DNA from: Isoetes taiwanensis
Taxonomy: Eukaryota; Streptophyta; Lycopodiopsida; Isoetales; Isoetaceae
Direction of reading: 5' to 3'
DNA: 64,000 nucleotides
Assembly: GCA_021234155.1 (NCBI GenBank)
Contig: JAJEKV010000097.1
Coordinates: forward strand, 498,001 to 562,000
The position numbers and the translations under genes are program-made. Below the pieces are notes generated by a model that saw only the letters and a list, made by a program, of their open reading frames with translations, was not told the DNA's origin and did not search any database. Shown here one piece after another: positions 36,037-48,200 of the stretch (positions are counted from its first letter, which is position 1; every line of letters starts with the position of its first letter).

Positions 36037-37329
36037 GGCCTCTGGCCCCTGCTACTTCGAAATTGATTCTTACCTGCTTGCCCTCCTTTCACAAATTTCG
36101 GCAGTCTGCAAGCTTGTTCCGCCCCACTGTAACCATTGTAGCTTGCCCTCCTTAAATGAATTCCGGCAGTCTGCAAACCCTTCCGGCCCACTGTCCGGCC
36201 CACTGCAACCACTTCAACAAGCAAAGGGTATCTCCACCAGGAAGAAATCGATCCAATAAGTTAGATCAAAGGTGCTCAGGACTCAGAGAAATGAGATGGC
36301 TCAGAGCAGGCCTCTCCTCCGGTTAGCCAGTTTCAAGAGTGGCTGCCCAACAACGAAAACGACCGAGCATTTACAGCCAATAAGGGGTTTTTAGCAGTCA
36401 TAGGCATATTTCAAGCATATACTGGCATATACCTATAATATGCCACAAACCCACATAAACAAGGGTTTGCCCCCTTAGGGGCAACCCAAAAAATGATTTT
36501 CAAGCTTAACATTCCTTGAAAGAGATATAGTCCACATGGGGGCATATTTTGGAGGAAGGGCCAAAAAATTTGCCACCACATCACATTTACAGTGATGAGA
36601 AAAATTCAAAATTTATGCAATCTTGGATGGATGTGCGGCACTTATTCTCTCCCATGGACCCCCCCTAGCCTAAAGAGGCAAGAGAATGTGGGAGAATGCA
36701 GTTATTTTAGAGCACTCAAGTTTAGGAAAAGGATAGGTTTCCTCTAGTGTTATTTGACATTCACATCTTCATAAAATAGAAATGGAAAAGTTGTGGGATC
36801 ACAAAACTAAACTATCTACGAATGGATGGTTGATGGATCACTTGGATCAAATTCAAAGGTAAAGTTTGAGCAGCAAAGAAGGAGATAGAAAAGTGCTGAA
36901 GGATATTATAGGAAAGTTGGTAATCTTCCTTGGAGACTTTGTCCTCAAGAGATATGGTTACATAATGTTCAGACACAGAGTGGCACAAATAAGCAAAGAT
37001 TTATCACTCTTTATGTGAGGCGGAAGAGAGGTTGTATGTGCTAGTGCTGATGTAGCAAAAACTTTGTTATCCAAGTCTTGGAGATCTCCTTGTCCTAGGA
37101 ATATTCAGTTCTTAGATGGATACTCCTGGGTGGGTCTCAATACCTAGAGAGATTACAAAGAACGGGACATATGATAATTTGCAAGTACCTAATATATCTT
37201 TGTCTCAAGATACATGATTATATGTATTCTTATTTAATCATGTACTATGTGCCACAAAGTCCTAGGTGCTTCATAGAATGTTTGGTTCAAAAAATGATTT
37301 TTTTGTTCACTTTAGATATAGCAGGATAT
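36037..37329. other. Intergenic, no gene recognised
   Basis: Contains an imperfect duplication near 36,075-36,200 (CTTGCCCTCCTT....CGGCAGTCTGCAA twice). Otherwise no coding or structural signal was seen. Confidence 0.4.
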
Positions 37330-37334
37330 ACGAC

Positions 37335-37890
37335 TGTGAGGAATAGTTCATGATTGAATTTTTAAATGACAAAGGAATTAGGGTGATCACCTGGTTAGCT
37401 TATATTTATTTTAAGCTATTAAAATTAAGAAGGCAATGGTTTTAATAACCAATGGTAGAGTTTCTGGAAATAGAAGACAAAAGTAGAAGGGAGCTTCGGT
37501 GAAACGGATCCACAACATGTGGAATCTTAAAACAGAATGCAGGTCCAAAACCGACTCCGGTCGGTTAGGATCGCAAGAATAAAATGAAAAGAGAATGCTA
37601 TATGATTTTATCTTGTGTTCACAGGATCGAAGCTGGTTCATTGTGACTGTTCATTTGGTTGTGAAGAAGAACTAGTAAGCCTTGAATTTGTATCAATCGA
37701 GCATTGTTGTAATTGGTTATTTTGAGAGTTATAATCATACAATGGTTTGAATATGTGGATATATGCATTTTGTTAAGTGCATATCTAAAGTTGGTTGCCA
37801 TACAAACAAGATAAGATATAAGTTATCTTGTCTAATTGAAGTTGTTGATTTCGTGCTGTAAAGCTCTAATATTGCTGTTTATTTCTCACA
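37335..37890 (+). repeat. Copia 5' LTR
   Basis: 556 bp, TG...CA ends, preceded by the TSD ACGAC and followed immediately by TTGGTATCAGAGCC, the primer-binding site. It has small extra segments absent from the 3' LTR, for example near the GATCGAAGCTGG stretch and the AAGATATAAGTTATC stretch. Confidence 0.93.
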
Positions 37891-37905
37891 TTGGTATCAG
37901 AGCCA

Positions 37906-39440
37906 ATGGCAACCAGACTTGGATCATCCTTGTTAAATGGTATGGAAACATTTCAAGGAGATGCTGGCTTCCAAGCTTGGAAGGAAAGAATGAAAGATAT
38001 TTTGCAGGCTGAAGATCTCTGGGATATTGTTGTAGGAGAAAGCCTTGATGAAGCAGAAAGCAGTACTGCTGCCTCTGGAAGGAATGATGCTAGTGAAGGA
38101 TTAGTAAATGCTGGAATTGAAGGAAGCAACTCAAAAAAGAGCCAGCAAGCCAGGTGCATTATTTCCAGCGAACTCTGTTCTAGTATTATGTTTAAGCTTA
38201 GAAATAAAACACCACGAGAAAAGTGGAATTTTCTGATTAAGAACTATGAGGTTAAAAATTCATCTCAAATTGAAATACTTGATAGGCAGTTGAGAAGATT
38301 GAAGTTTAGAGAGGAAGATAATCTAACTCAATTTTTTCAAAAGTATGATAACATAATTGCTGACATGGAAGCAGCAGGCATTCCAATAACAAAAGACTTT
38401 CATGTCTTATCTTTGTCACGAGCATTTTCAGACTTTGAGCAATTAACTACTCTAGTAAGGAGTGTGGCCAGAAATAGAGAGAGAGCAAAACTTATGATCA
38501 GAACTGAGATCGAGCAAAAAAGATGAAAATGCTGAAATACTCTATACAGAGAGAAGAAAGAATAATTTCTCAAATGACAAAAGCAAACTTGGACCATGTT
38601 TTAATTGCACGGCATATGGGCATCTGAAAAATAACTGCCCCAGAGCAAAAGAAAATGAGAACAGATGCTATAATTGTGAAGGTTATGGTCATATTGCAAC
38701 TGCATGTCCTAGTCCAAAGGGAGCTGGAAAAAATCAAGGAAGAAACAGCAGCAAAGGAAAAGGAAATAATTTCAAATGGAAAAATGAAAGGACATCAAGT
38801 GTGAATTTAACACAAGAAACAAGACTTGAAGAAGAAGACCCAGATGCTGAGGTAATATCTAACACTATTTGCTCCATTTCTGAAAAAAGAACTAACAAAG
38901 ATGATGATATGCTTGTGTTAGATAGTGGAGCAGAGAGATCAGTAGTTAAAACTACTGATATACTTAAGGAAAGAAGAAAAAGATGTGGAGTTTTCGTACA
39001 AATAGGAGATGGAGAATTATAGCAAGTAGACGAATCAGGAATTTTAGAAGTATTTGATTTAAATGGTCAAATAGTTAATCTGAGTGATGTTTTGTGTGTA
39101 CCAAACATTGTAAGAAATCTGATATCTATCAGTCAGCTGGTTGACATGGGCTACAGAGTTTGTTTTGACAAACTAGCTTGTAAGATCTATTTAAATGATG
39201 AATTAAAGTTTGTTGCAAAACGCTTTGGCAATCTATTTGGATTTCATAATCATGCATTAAGTAGAAGCATTAATTCTGTTCACTTTCCTACACTGAAATT
39301 GTGGCATGAAAGATTGGAGCATACACATCTTGATAACATTAAAAACCTAGCAAAAAGGGATCTTTTATCTGCTGGTGAAAATGAGGAATTTATGTGCCAT
39401 GGATGCATGTTGGAAAAAAGTGCCAGGTTACAAAAGAACT
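37906..39440 (+). pseudogene. Copia gag and protease region
   Basis: Gag begins at the ATG 37,906 and runs to an early TGA at 38,526. The frame resumes at once with two CCHC zinc knuckles (CFNCTAYGHLKNNC near 38,600 and CYNCEGYGHIATAC near 38,667) and the aspartic protease signature LDSGAERS near 38,920. Another stop follows at 39,020, then the GAG-pre-integrase HxxxxH...CxxC segment (HERLEHTHLDN...CHGC) to 39,445. In active copia elements these are one polyprotein. Confidence 0.88.
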
Positions 39441-42191
39441 ACTGACAGGGCTGCAGATTTACTTGAGTTGATTCATAGTGACCTTTGTGGTCCCCTTAAC
39501 ATCAGAAGCATGCAAGGAAGAAAATACTTCATCACGTTTATTGATGATCATTCAAGAAGAACTAGATGCTTTTTCCTTAGAACTAAAGACCAAACTTACA
39601 AAGCATTCAGGGTTTTTAAGGCTGAAGCTGAAAGAGATACAGGAAAAAAGATAAAATGTCTTAGGACAGATAGAGGGGGAGAATTTGTGAATGATGTATT
39701 CAAAAACTATTGCAAGGAACAAGGCATTACAAGACAAATCACTTGCAGTCATACTCCTCAGCAAAATGGTATTAATGAGAGGAAAAATAGGTCAATTCTA
39801 GATGGAGTAAGATCAATGCTTAAGCATTGTGGACTGCCCAACTATTTGTGGGAGGAGGCTGTGAAAACAGTAACTCTGATCCAAAATTTGTTGCCATCAT
39901 CCAGTCTTCAAGGTGGTATAGCTGAACAACTATGGAGTCACAAAGAAATAAGGTATGATTTTCTAAAGGCTTTTGGTTGTATTGCTTATGCACATGTTCC
40001 CAAACAACTTAGGAAGAAATTAGATGACAGATCAATTCTAGGCTTTCTTGTTGGATATGGCAATATGTCCAAAGGTTACAGGATTTTTGACCCAACAAAA
40101 AGGAGAATATTGGTAAGCAGAGATGTAAGATTCAATGAGGAGATTCTATACAAAAATAGAGAAGAATTGGGTAGCAGGCATAACCTCTTCTCTAATGATG
40201 ACAGTAAAAGGATTGCAGTTAAAAATAATGCAGAACCTGATATAGATGACAGTGATGGTGAAGATAAAACATTGTCACAAGTTGATGGAAATGATGACAG
40301 TTTACAGTCACAAATTTCAACTGGACATGAGGAGGATAAAGAACATGCTGATGAATAGGAGAATGTCAGAATAATAAGAAACAAAAAATGTACAGAGGCC
40401 AAGATCTTGAGAGATGAGGTGAAAGATATAGAAGAAAAGGACTTTGGAAGGTATGATACAGAAAAAGCCAAAAGGCTTCAGAAGGAAGATGTTGAAATAA
40501 ATGAGATAATGGCAATATTAGATCCTAAAATTCCAAAGGATTTTAAACATGCAATGAAATGTGGTAATGCAAAGGAATGGAGAGTTGCAATGGAAAATGA
40601 AATGAGATCCTTTGATAGGACTGAAACCTATGACATTGTGGAAAAGCCTAAGGGATGTAGGAAACACGTGGATCTTTAAGGTGAAATTAGGAAAGGATGG
40701 TGAAAAGAAATACAAGGCTAGGCTGGTAGCACAAGGTTTCTCACAAAAAAGGGGAATAGATTTTGAAGAAACATTCTCTCCTATTGTTGAACTCACTAGT
40801 TTGAGAATTTTATTAGCCTTTGCAAATGCCTTAGGTTTGGAAGTGCATCATATGGATGTGCAAACTGCATTTTTAAATGCAAATCTTGATGAAGAAAAAT
40901 ATATGCATCAGGCACCTGGATTTGAACAAGGAGAAAACAAAGTATGGAGACTCAAAAAAGCAGTATATGGATTGAAGCAATCACCAAGACAATGGTATTT
41001 ATGCATTGATGGATTTCTCAAGGAGCAAAACTTTGAAAAACTGCAGAATGATGGTAATTTGTATACATATTTCGAGACAAAGGCAACTTCTGCATTATTG
41101 TCTTATATGTAGATGATAATATTATTGTCTCCAATAGATGGAATGCTTGAAATATTGCAAACAAGTGTTGAGTAACAGATTTAACATGACAGACTTAGGA
41201 GAACTTAAAAGGTTTCTTGGAATGGAAGTGTTTAGAGATCGAAAGAACAATAAAATTACACTCACTCAAAGTGATAACATACAAGGGATGTTGAATAAGT
41301 TTGGTTTAGCTGAATGCAACAGTGTCAGATCTCCATTGGCAACAGGACTGAAGTTGCCTTCAAGTATGAGCCCTAAAAATGACTGTGAAAGACTAGAAAT
41401 GACTAAATGTCCATATCTTTGAGTTAGTTGGATGTTTAATGTATGTTGCCAATTGCTGCAGACCATATATATCCTATAGTGTAAAGCTATTGAGTAGATT
41501 TGGAACAGACCCAGGAAAGCAACACTGGCTTGCAGCAAAAAGAGTGTCAATTCTCGGAATACCCCATGCACTACGTTGTTTTTTTTCCACACAAAAAGAA
41601 AAAAAGAAAAAAAAGGAGTGTTAAGATACCTGAAGGGAACTCAAAAAGAGGGTCTCACATTTTCAAATAACAATCTAGAGTTAACAGCATATTCAGATGC
41701 AGATTGGGGAGGTGACAGGGATTCCAGACAATCTACTTCAGGTTATGTTCTTAAAGTAGGAGGAAGTTGTATTGCTTGGAGAAGTAAGAAACAAGGATGT
41801 GTTGCCATGTCCACTGCAGAGGCGGAATATAATGTTGCCTCTCTAGCAGCTTTGGACAAGGAGAATATTAAATGAACTTGGTGCAATCCAAAAAGGGCCT
41901 ATAGTATTATACATTGACAGCCTGACTTGCTTAGCAATTACAAAGAACCCTGTTCTTCATGAAAGAACAAAACACATTGAGATTCAAGTTCACTATATAA
42001 GGGATATGGTGGCTAAAGGTTGTATAAAGGTTGAATACAAGTGCACAGAAGATCAAATTGCTGATATCTTTACAAAGGTGTTGCCAGTTAACAGATTCGT
42101 GAAATCACAGAAGGAGCTTGGTATACAAGAACATACTGAAGATAAGAAGTCAGAAATCAATTCAATCATAAAAGGAGAATGTGAGGAATAG
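39375..42191 (+). pseudogene. Copia integrase, reverse transcriptase and RNase H region
   Basis: Integrase core at 39,460-39,860 with the D..D..E residues in HSDLCGP, LRTDRGGEF and NGINERKNRS. RT near 40,680-41,130: KARLVAQGFSQKRGIDFEET, MDVQTAFLNA and a frame-shifted YVDDNI motif at about 41,104. RNase H near 41,690: AYSDADWGGDRDSRQSTSGY. Frameshifts lie near 40,360, 40,670 and 41,090, and there is a stop at 41,873. A 74-bp A-rich insertion splits the RNase H lead-in at 41,548. Confidence 0.88.
41542..41621 (+). mobile_element. 74-bp A-tailed insertion with GAGTGT duplication inside the copia element
   Basis: The normal copia reading AAKRVLRYLKG is interrupted after GAGTGT (41,542-41,547). 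The inserted sequence ends in an A-rich run with three G interruptions and is followed by a second GAGTGT (41,616-41,621), after which the protein resumes. Duplicated target plus 3' A-rich tail suggests LINE-mediated integration of a short RNA-derived fragment. The source RNA was not recognised. Confidence 0.65.
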
Positions 42192-42717
42192 TTCATGATT
42201 GAATTTTTAAATGACAAAGGAATTAGGGTGAACACCTGGTTAGCTTATATTTATTTTAAGCTATTAAAATTAAGAAGGCAATGGTTTTAATAACCAATGG
42301 TAGAGTTTCTGGAAATATCGAAGACAAAAGTAGAAGGGAGCTTCGGTCAAACGGATCCACAACATGTGGAATCTTAAAACAGAATGCAGGTCCAAATCCG
42401 ACTCCGTCGGTTAGGGTCGTAAGAATAAAATGAAAAGAGAATGCTATATGATTTTATCTTGTGTTCACAGAAGCTGCTTCATTGTGGCTGTTCATTTGGT
42501 TGTGAAGAAGAACTAGTAAGCCTTGAATTTGAGTCAATTGAGCGTTGTTGTAATTGGTTATTTTGAGAGTTATAATCATACAATGGTTTGAATATGTGGA
42601 TATATGCATTTTGCTAAGTGCATATCTAAAGTTGGTTGCCATACAAACAAGATCTTGTCTAATTGAAGTTGTTGATTGTGTGCTATAAAGCTCTAATATT
42701 ACTGTTTATTTCTCACA
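42180..42717 (+). repeat. Copia 3' LTR
   Basis: 538 bp, starts at the T of GAATGTGAGG and ends CTCACA directly before the second ACGAC. The purine tract AAAAGGAGAA ends one base upstream. Confidence 0.93.
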
Positions 42718-42722
42718 ACGAC

Positions 42723-45206
42723 AATAAAAAAAGAGGTGTATAAGTATTTATCAAGGATTTTTTCCAGTCTGAAATAAATTATAAGATTTTTTTATATGGT
42801 TGGTTAGTAGTATATTTCCTTTTTTTAATGGTTATCTCTAAATCTAATTATATTTATGCATGCTTCATGTAATGAATGTAACGAGAAGAGCCAGAAGACC
42901 AAAGAAATGAAATTCAAAATTTTCCAAACCTCTCATTGCCCAATGATCTGATAATAGCAAGTTTGGCACCGAGAGCGGGAGATGTTGAAATTTTTTTTCC
43001 AATCCTTTCTTACTGTGCTTCCTGCACCAGATCTGGCCGTTACGAACTTGCATTTTGCATCCGTAACCTTAGGGATTCTAGAATTTCTGACGTTTTCACA
43101 TACTGTTTTTTTTCCAGATAAGTTTAGGGTGCCAGTTTCTAGTGGCGATCTTGTGGCGCCACACTGTTGAGGATATTCGTGTCTCAAGGTTTCTATAGAG
43201 CTTCACTAGGGTTTGTGTAGAACTTTGCAAATGGAGCTTTTTGGCTTCTTCTTCAAACAAAGGCCACAAATAAATCCTTTTTGGCTTTCTCTTCAAATAG
43301 GCCACAAACAATTCCTTTCTGGCTTCCTCTTCAAACAAAGGCTACAAGCAAATCCTCTGCAAATAGGGCTTTCCGAAAAACAAATCCTCTGCTAATAGAG
43401 CTCTGCAAGCAGGGCTCTTGGGATGCTCTTTCTTGTTTTTGAAGCAATGAAATAGACTGAAAAATAGCATTTTGGCAACAGAAGACTCTTGGATTGTGGC
43501 AGAAGAATGCAAAGATTTATGGCAAAAGAGTGTAATATTTGCTTCTCTTGGCAGCCGGAAGCAGCATTCCTTGCAATGCTTTTCTTAGATTACTATAGTT
43601 GGTTATGGCAGAAGCATAGTCCAGTTTCCTCTTCCGAAAAAAAGGAGATCTTGATTTCAGCATCTCGTCTGAGCATGACAAAGCCAGGGCCAGTTCTAGC
43701 GCACATTGTAGTAAGGTAGGCATTGGGAAACATAAAGCAAGAACATAAACCAACGTATGGCATTGATCGCAAGAATTGTTGAAGCCATTGAGCCCTGTAA
43801 GTACATTCCTTCTTTGTTCTTTTCTTTCTCTCTGAGAAGCACATATTATTGTATCAATTCTTAAATTATAGCCTCCAGATTATTTCATTCCAGGAATCAG
43901 ATTACATTGATAAAATAATGCCTTCCCTTCAATATGCCAAAGCTCCTTGTAAGTAAGAGGCATTGCATGCCCACGAAAATTAACGCTGGAAGACAATGCC
44001 CCTTGAATTGAAGGGTTGGTAAAGGAAAGCAAGAAAACAAGCAGCAACAGGTGCATCATGAAGAGAATACAACGGACTTTGAAAGTGCAGGGACTGGTAA
44101 AAACAAGTAGGCCAATGGAAAGAACATTGGAAGCTGACATGGAATTAGTTGCAGCATGATGAATTGGGCATGGTGCAATGATGTAGTAAGGCGAGTTATG
44201 AGCGTGATTTCAGCAAAATTAACTTATTAAAGAATAAGTTCAGGATCAGCACAACATATACATTCTTGATGCACGTGTTCACATCTCATTGGGGGACTTA
44301 ATATAGAAGACTTTTAACTTTGCTGCAGTAGCTACTCATTGGCGAAATATTGCTCATTACAGGCACATATTCAGAGGAACGTGGCTTATGAGCATATATT
44401 CACAGAAACATGGATTGTTTATGTTATTTTTGCTGGAATTTAATACAATATTTTTCTCTGTAAGCTACAAATTTATTTTAGTATCCTTTTGTTTGTAAGA
44501 TTTAAAGAAAAATTTTCGAACCTAAATTTTTTACTAAGGTAAATCCCGTCCAAATCAGCAGGTGCCTTATGGCTAGAAGAAAATTTTCCTATTCATTTCA
44601 AATACTTTGCCATACACTAATCATGTATTCTTATCAATGTACTCTCTACTTCTGAAATCCTATTGATTTCAAATACCTAAATAGTATGGACAAATCACTT
44701 TTTCAATTAACGTGAAGGACCCAAATCCAGCCCTCCCGTCCAATCTTAAAGCCACACGTGTTGCATTTTCAGACACAAAATCATTGCAACATCATCACCG
44801 CAATTTTCCTCGACGTCTGTCTATTTTTCACTCAACTTTTTACTCAAAACATTCTGCTATTTACTCAACAGTTTTCTTAATATTTCTGCTTTTTCTACCT
44901 GTGGTTGCCCACAGGAGCTTTCCCTTATCCTTTAAGGTCATTATGTTCTTGAATCGGCAATAATGGAACGCACAGATGCACTTTACCCATTTTGTTTTTC
45001 CCTCCCAAAAGCTTATTGATAATGTGGGAAGGAATGCAGAATAGATATGCATCCACATAAGGAAAATTTGGTACAGATTTGAACATGGTGGCATTTTTTA
45101 GCTCATATGAACATCACTACAAGGCATACGAAATAATTTCAGCAATGAAGGTTGAGACTAAAATAAACTGCAGAGATCTGCAGAGCTTAACTCTCTTTGG
45201 CTTTAA
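42723..45206. other. Intergenic, no gene; short tandem repeat inside
   Basis: Three imperfect units of about 39 bp lie at about 43,230-43,345, built on TTCAAACAAAGGCCACAAA..AATCCTTT. The rest, including the AT-rich 44.2-45.0 kb part and the expected 3' UTR of the PQBP1-like gene, shows no other coding or structured feature. Confidence 0.5.
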
Positions 45207-48200
45207 TCAATCAGCATCTCCCAAACCATCACTGCCATCCCCCCGTTTTGAGGCTGGCGCATAAGACAAAACAGCTTTTGCTTGCTGAGCTGCAAATTCA
45301 GCGTTCTTCCGGAGTACAGCACCAGGCGATGGGTACGGCCGTTGCTGGAACAGAGGACCCTGCAAGAATGGGGAGAATATGCATAGATATATATACCAGT
45401 AGCAAACAGTGAACCAAAAGCATTGCCAATAACACTCACAGTTGCAGTCGTATCTGCTGCTCTTGGTTGGACACCCTTCAGGCCAACACCCCTGTAGCTA
45501 AGAGCTTAGCATAAAAGAATATACCACTAAGAAAGATAAAAAGCGTACATACCATCCACCACGAGGTGCATCCGAATAGGAACTGGGATCCATTGGATCA
45601 AGATCATCTACCTCTGAAGCCCTGCGCTTCCTATTATCCTTCTTATTCAACTTCCCAGAAGGAGGCCGTGTCTTTGATCTGCATTAAAGACAAACTTATT
45701 ATACTTATAAGATGGAGAGAACTAAAGACCATCTGACTCTATAAGGATGGATGCTTCATAGTATAATGTTGGGAACCACCAAATTTGCTTTAAATGCTCC
45801 ATTTCATATGACTAACCTTGGGTTAACAATTTTGTAGGTTGCCTATAAATTTGAACCCCACTGCAGCCTACATTTGATTTTGACATCAAGCCTCAATTTT
45901 CGTATAGCCCCTCTCGCCAAATGAAATGAATCAGAAAGGGTTGGCATTTTCTTGTGAAAAGGTTTGAGAAGACTGAGCTCCAGGACGCTCCCAAATAGCA
46001 ATTGAGCAAAAGAATAAATTGCTTCAGGCATGATATATACAGGTCTGTTTTATTCTTACGCGCGGTTGTTAGAGGTTGCTGGAAAATCAATGTCCTCCCT
46101 CCCCCAAGCAGATATCTAAGAAAACTAAGCCCAAAAATTGAGCATGGAGACTCTGCATGTCAGAAATGCAGGATTAATCTCAGCCACTCCTGCACTTAAA
46201 GCAAGTAATTTTCAGCAAAAGCAACGTTGTTGGAGAACCTTTTTACACGGGACATTGAAATGCTCGAATTTGACATGCTGATGGGGAGTTCGAGAATAGA
46301 AATGCCAGAATGACAATTATTTTATCTGATTGGAGATTGACAGAATGAAGTTGAGTAGGTCTGTTTGGCAAGAGATAGAATAAAGAGATTTTATTTCAAC
46401 CATCTGTCCAGTCATAAGACAATCTACAATGCAATGTACCTTCTTAGTTTTTTAGTTCCTTATTATCCAAGTTCCTAAGTTCTGAGTGCCTCATCTTCTT
46501 TCAGTAACTTCCCTGATAAACTGTTAATAATTGCAAGATTTCGGGCTATACGGCATATGAATCCCTTGTGACAGCTGTTGCTTGTGTATGTGGAAGAAGC
46601 CTAGTTTAGATGCAGAGTCACAGGAATACCCACAATAAATGCTAAACTGTAGAAACTATAAATAAAACATGCAAAAATAAAAAGAGAACAAAGTAAAAAA
46701 GCCTTAAAAACCTTGGTTTGGAATCCTCCTTTGTGCTCTCAACTCCAACGGCAGCAGCAATATCTGCTTGCCACTTGTGCATGAACTGTGATTCCAGTTG
46801 ATGCTCCTCGCCAACAGGATTTTGTCTCATCTCTTGAGGCACAGCAATGTTAAGGACCCTGCACATATTGACAACGTTATTAGTATCGGATATTTCATTG
46901 TGTTGAAGCAAGCTTCCCTATGTGGACAGATGACACTAAGTTCAACAACTTAATATATGTGAAACTAAGTAGAGCATTCATGTCTCAGGTTGAAGTTAAT
47001 GAAAAACAGATTGCCGTATTGAGCAAATACATGAAGTGTTGTGATTTGGGCATCTTGCAGAGGAAAACAGAGTCACAAATCAGACCTAGTACAATGGTTG
47101 CAATAATTCCATGACTGTACCAATCCACGGCCCCATCCTCCACATTCTAAACACTTCTTGAACTTCATTGCAGCTCCATTTGACGCATTCTCCTCAGTCA
47201 TCTTGCCACTAGCTTTTGGACGTTCCCATGATGATATGCCAGTTTTATGATTGTAATAGTACTTTTGGCCTATGAAAAAACCAATTAAAATGCTAGAGCA
47301 ACTGAATCATAATGATAAACTTTCAAGAAGGAGGGATACCAGTCGCAGGATCTAAAGCTTCATTCCAGTCTGGTGGCAAAGGAGGCAATACTGGTGGTGG
47401 TGGTGGTGGCGGCGGAGACGGCAGTGTCTTGTATTCTCTTGGCCAGTCCCACTGGGTTTGGCCTGTATTCTGGTTATAATAATATGAAAGCCCAGTATCT
47501 GCATCTTTTGCTTCAGCCTGAACAATGATCAGAGACCCTTACCATTAAGGATCTGACACACACATACCAAGATGCTGAGAAGCAACTGTTCACTTACCCA
47601 CCCAGGAGGGAGCATCCCCGACGTCGAGTTTTCAGGTCTGCAAACATCTGAAGCCTGAGAAGGTAACATACACAATCTAATTTAGTATATTTTGATGTCA
47701 AATAGATAGACATGTTTTAAATCTTACATGCAAGCTCATCTCTGTTGCATCATTTGTTTCACTATCACCCTTTAGGATCCCACGTGCCTTCAGTCTCTGT
47801 TTTAACAAATCAGGCAACTCTTTCTTCTCATCATCAAAGGACTGCCCAATATTTTTCATTGCATTCTGTGTATGCTTTCTATCTTCATCCCTTCCTGCCC
47901 GGTCAATAGTACTGCCATGGCCAGTCTCTGATCTATCAACATCGTTGCTTGAACATTTTACTGGATTAGTTTGACCTGTTGAAGAAGCAAAACCAAAACG
48001 CGCAGTATTGTTGTAGGCACCGCCTCCTGGAACACCATAACCATTGCCAATTTCTGTATTGTCTGCACATATAAAATATAATGAGAACATAGAAGAAAAC
48101 GGGCAATCTGCAATAATATAACAATATTCTCTCCAATGACGGCACCAGGTCTTAATAAATGTCCAGTCTTTCATGAATTGTATGCAATTTGTTTGAGACA

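Larger units (their letters stand above)
37335..42717 (+). mobile_element. Complete but defective Ty1/copia LTR retrotransposon
   Basis: 5' LTR 37335-37890 (556 bp) and 3' LTR 42180-42717 (538 bp), both starting TGTGAGGAATAG and ending TTTATTTCTCACA. The 5-bp target-site duplication ACGAC is at 37330-37334 and 42718-42722. A primer-binding site TGGTATCAGAGC (initiator-Met tRNA type) follows the 5' LTR. A polypurine tract AAAAGGAGAA precedes the 3' LTR. Internal order is gag, protease, integrase, RT, RNase H, which is copia order. Several stops, frameshifts and a 74-bp insertion make it inactive. The LTRs differ by a number of substitutions and small indels, so it is not very recent. Confidence 0.95.

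Noticed and set aside
43225-43345. CRISPR-like array
   Set aside because: Imperfect, contiguous short tandem repeat without spacers, in plant nuclear DNA.
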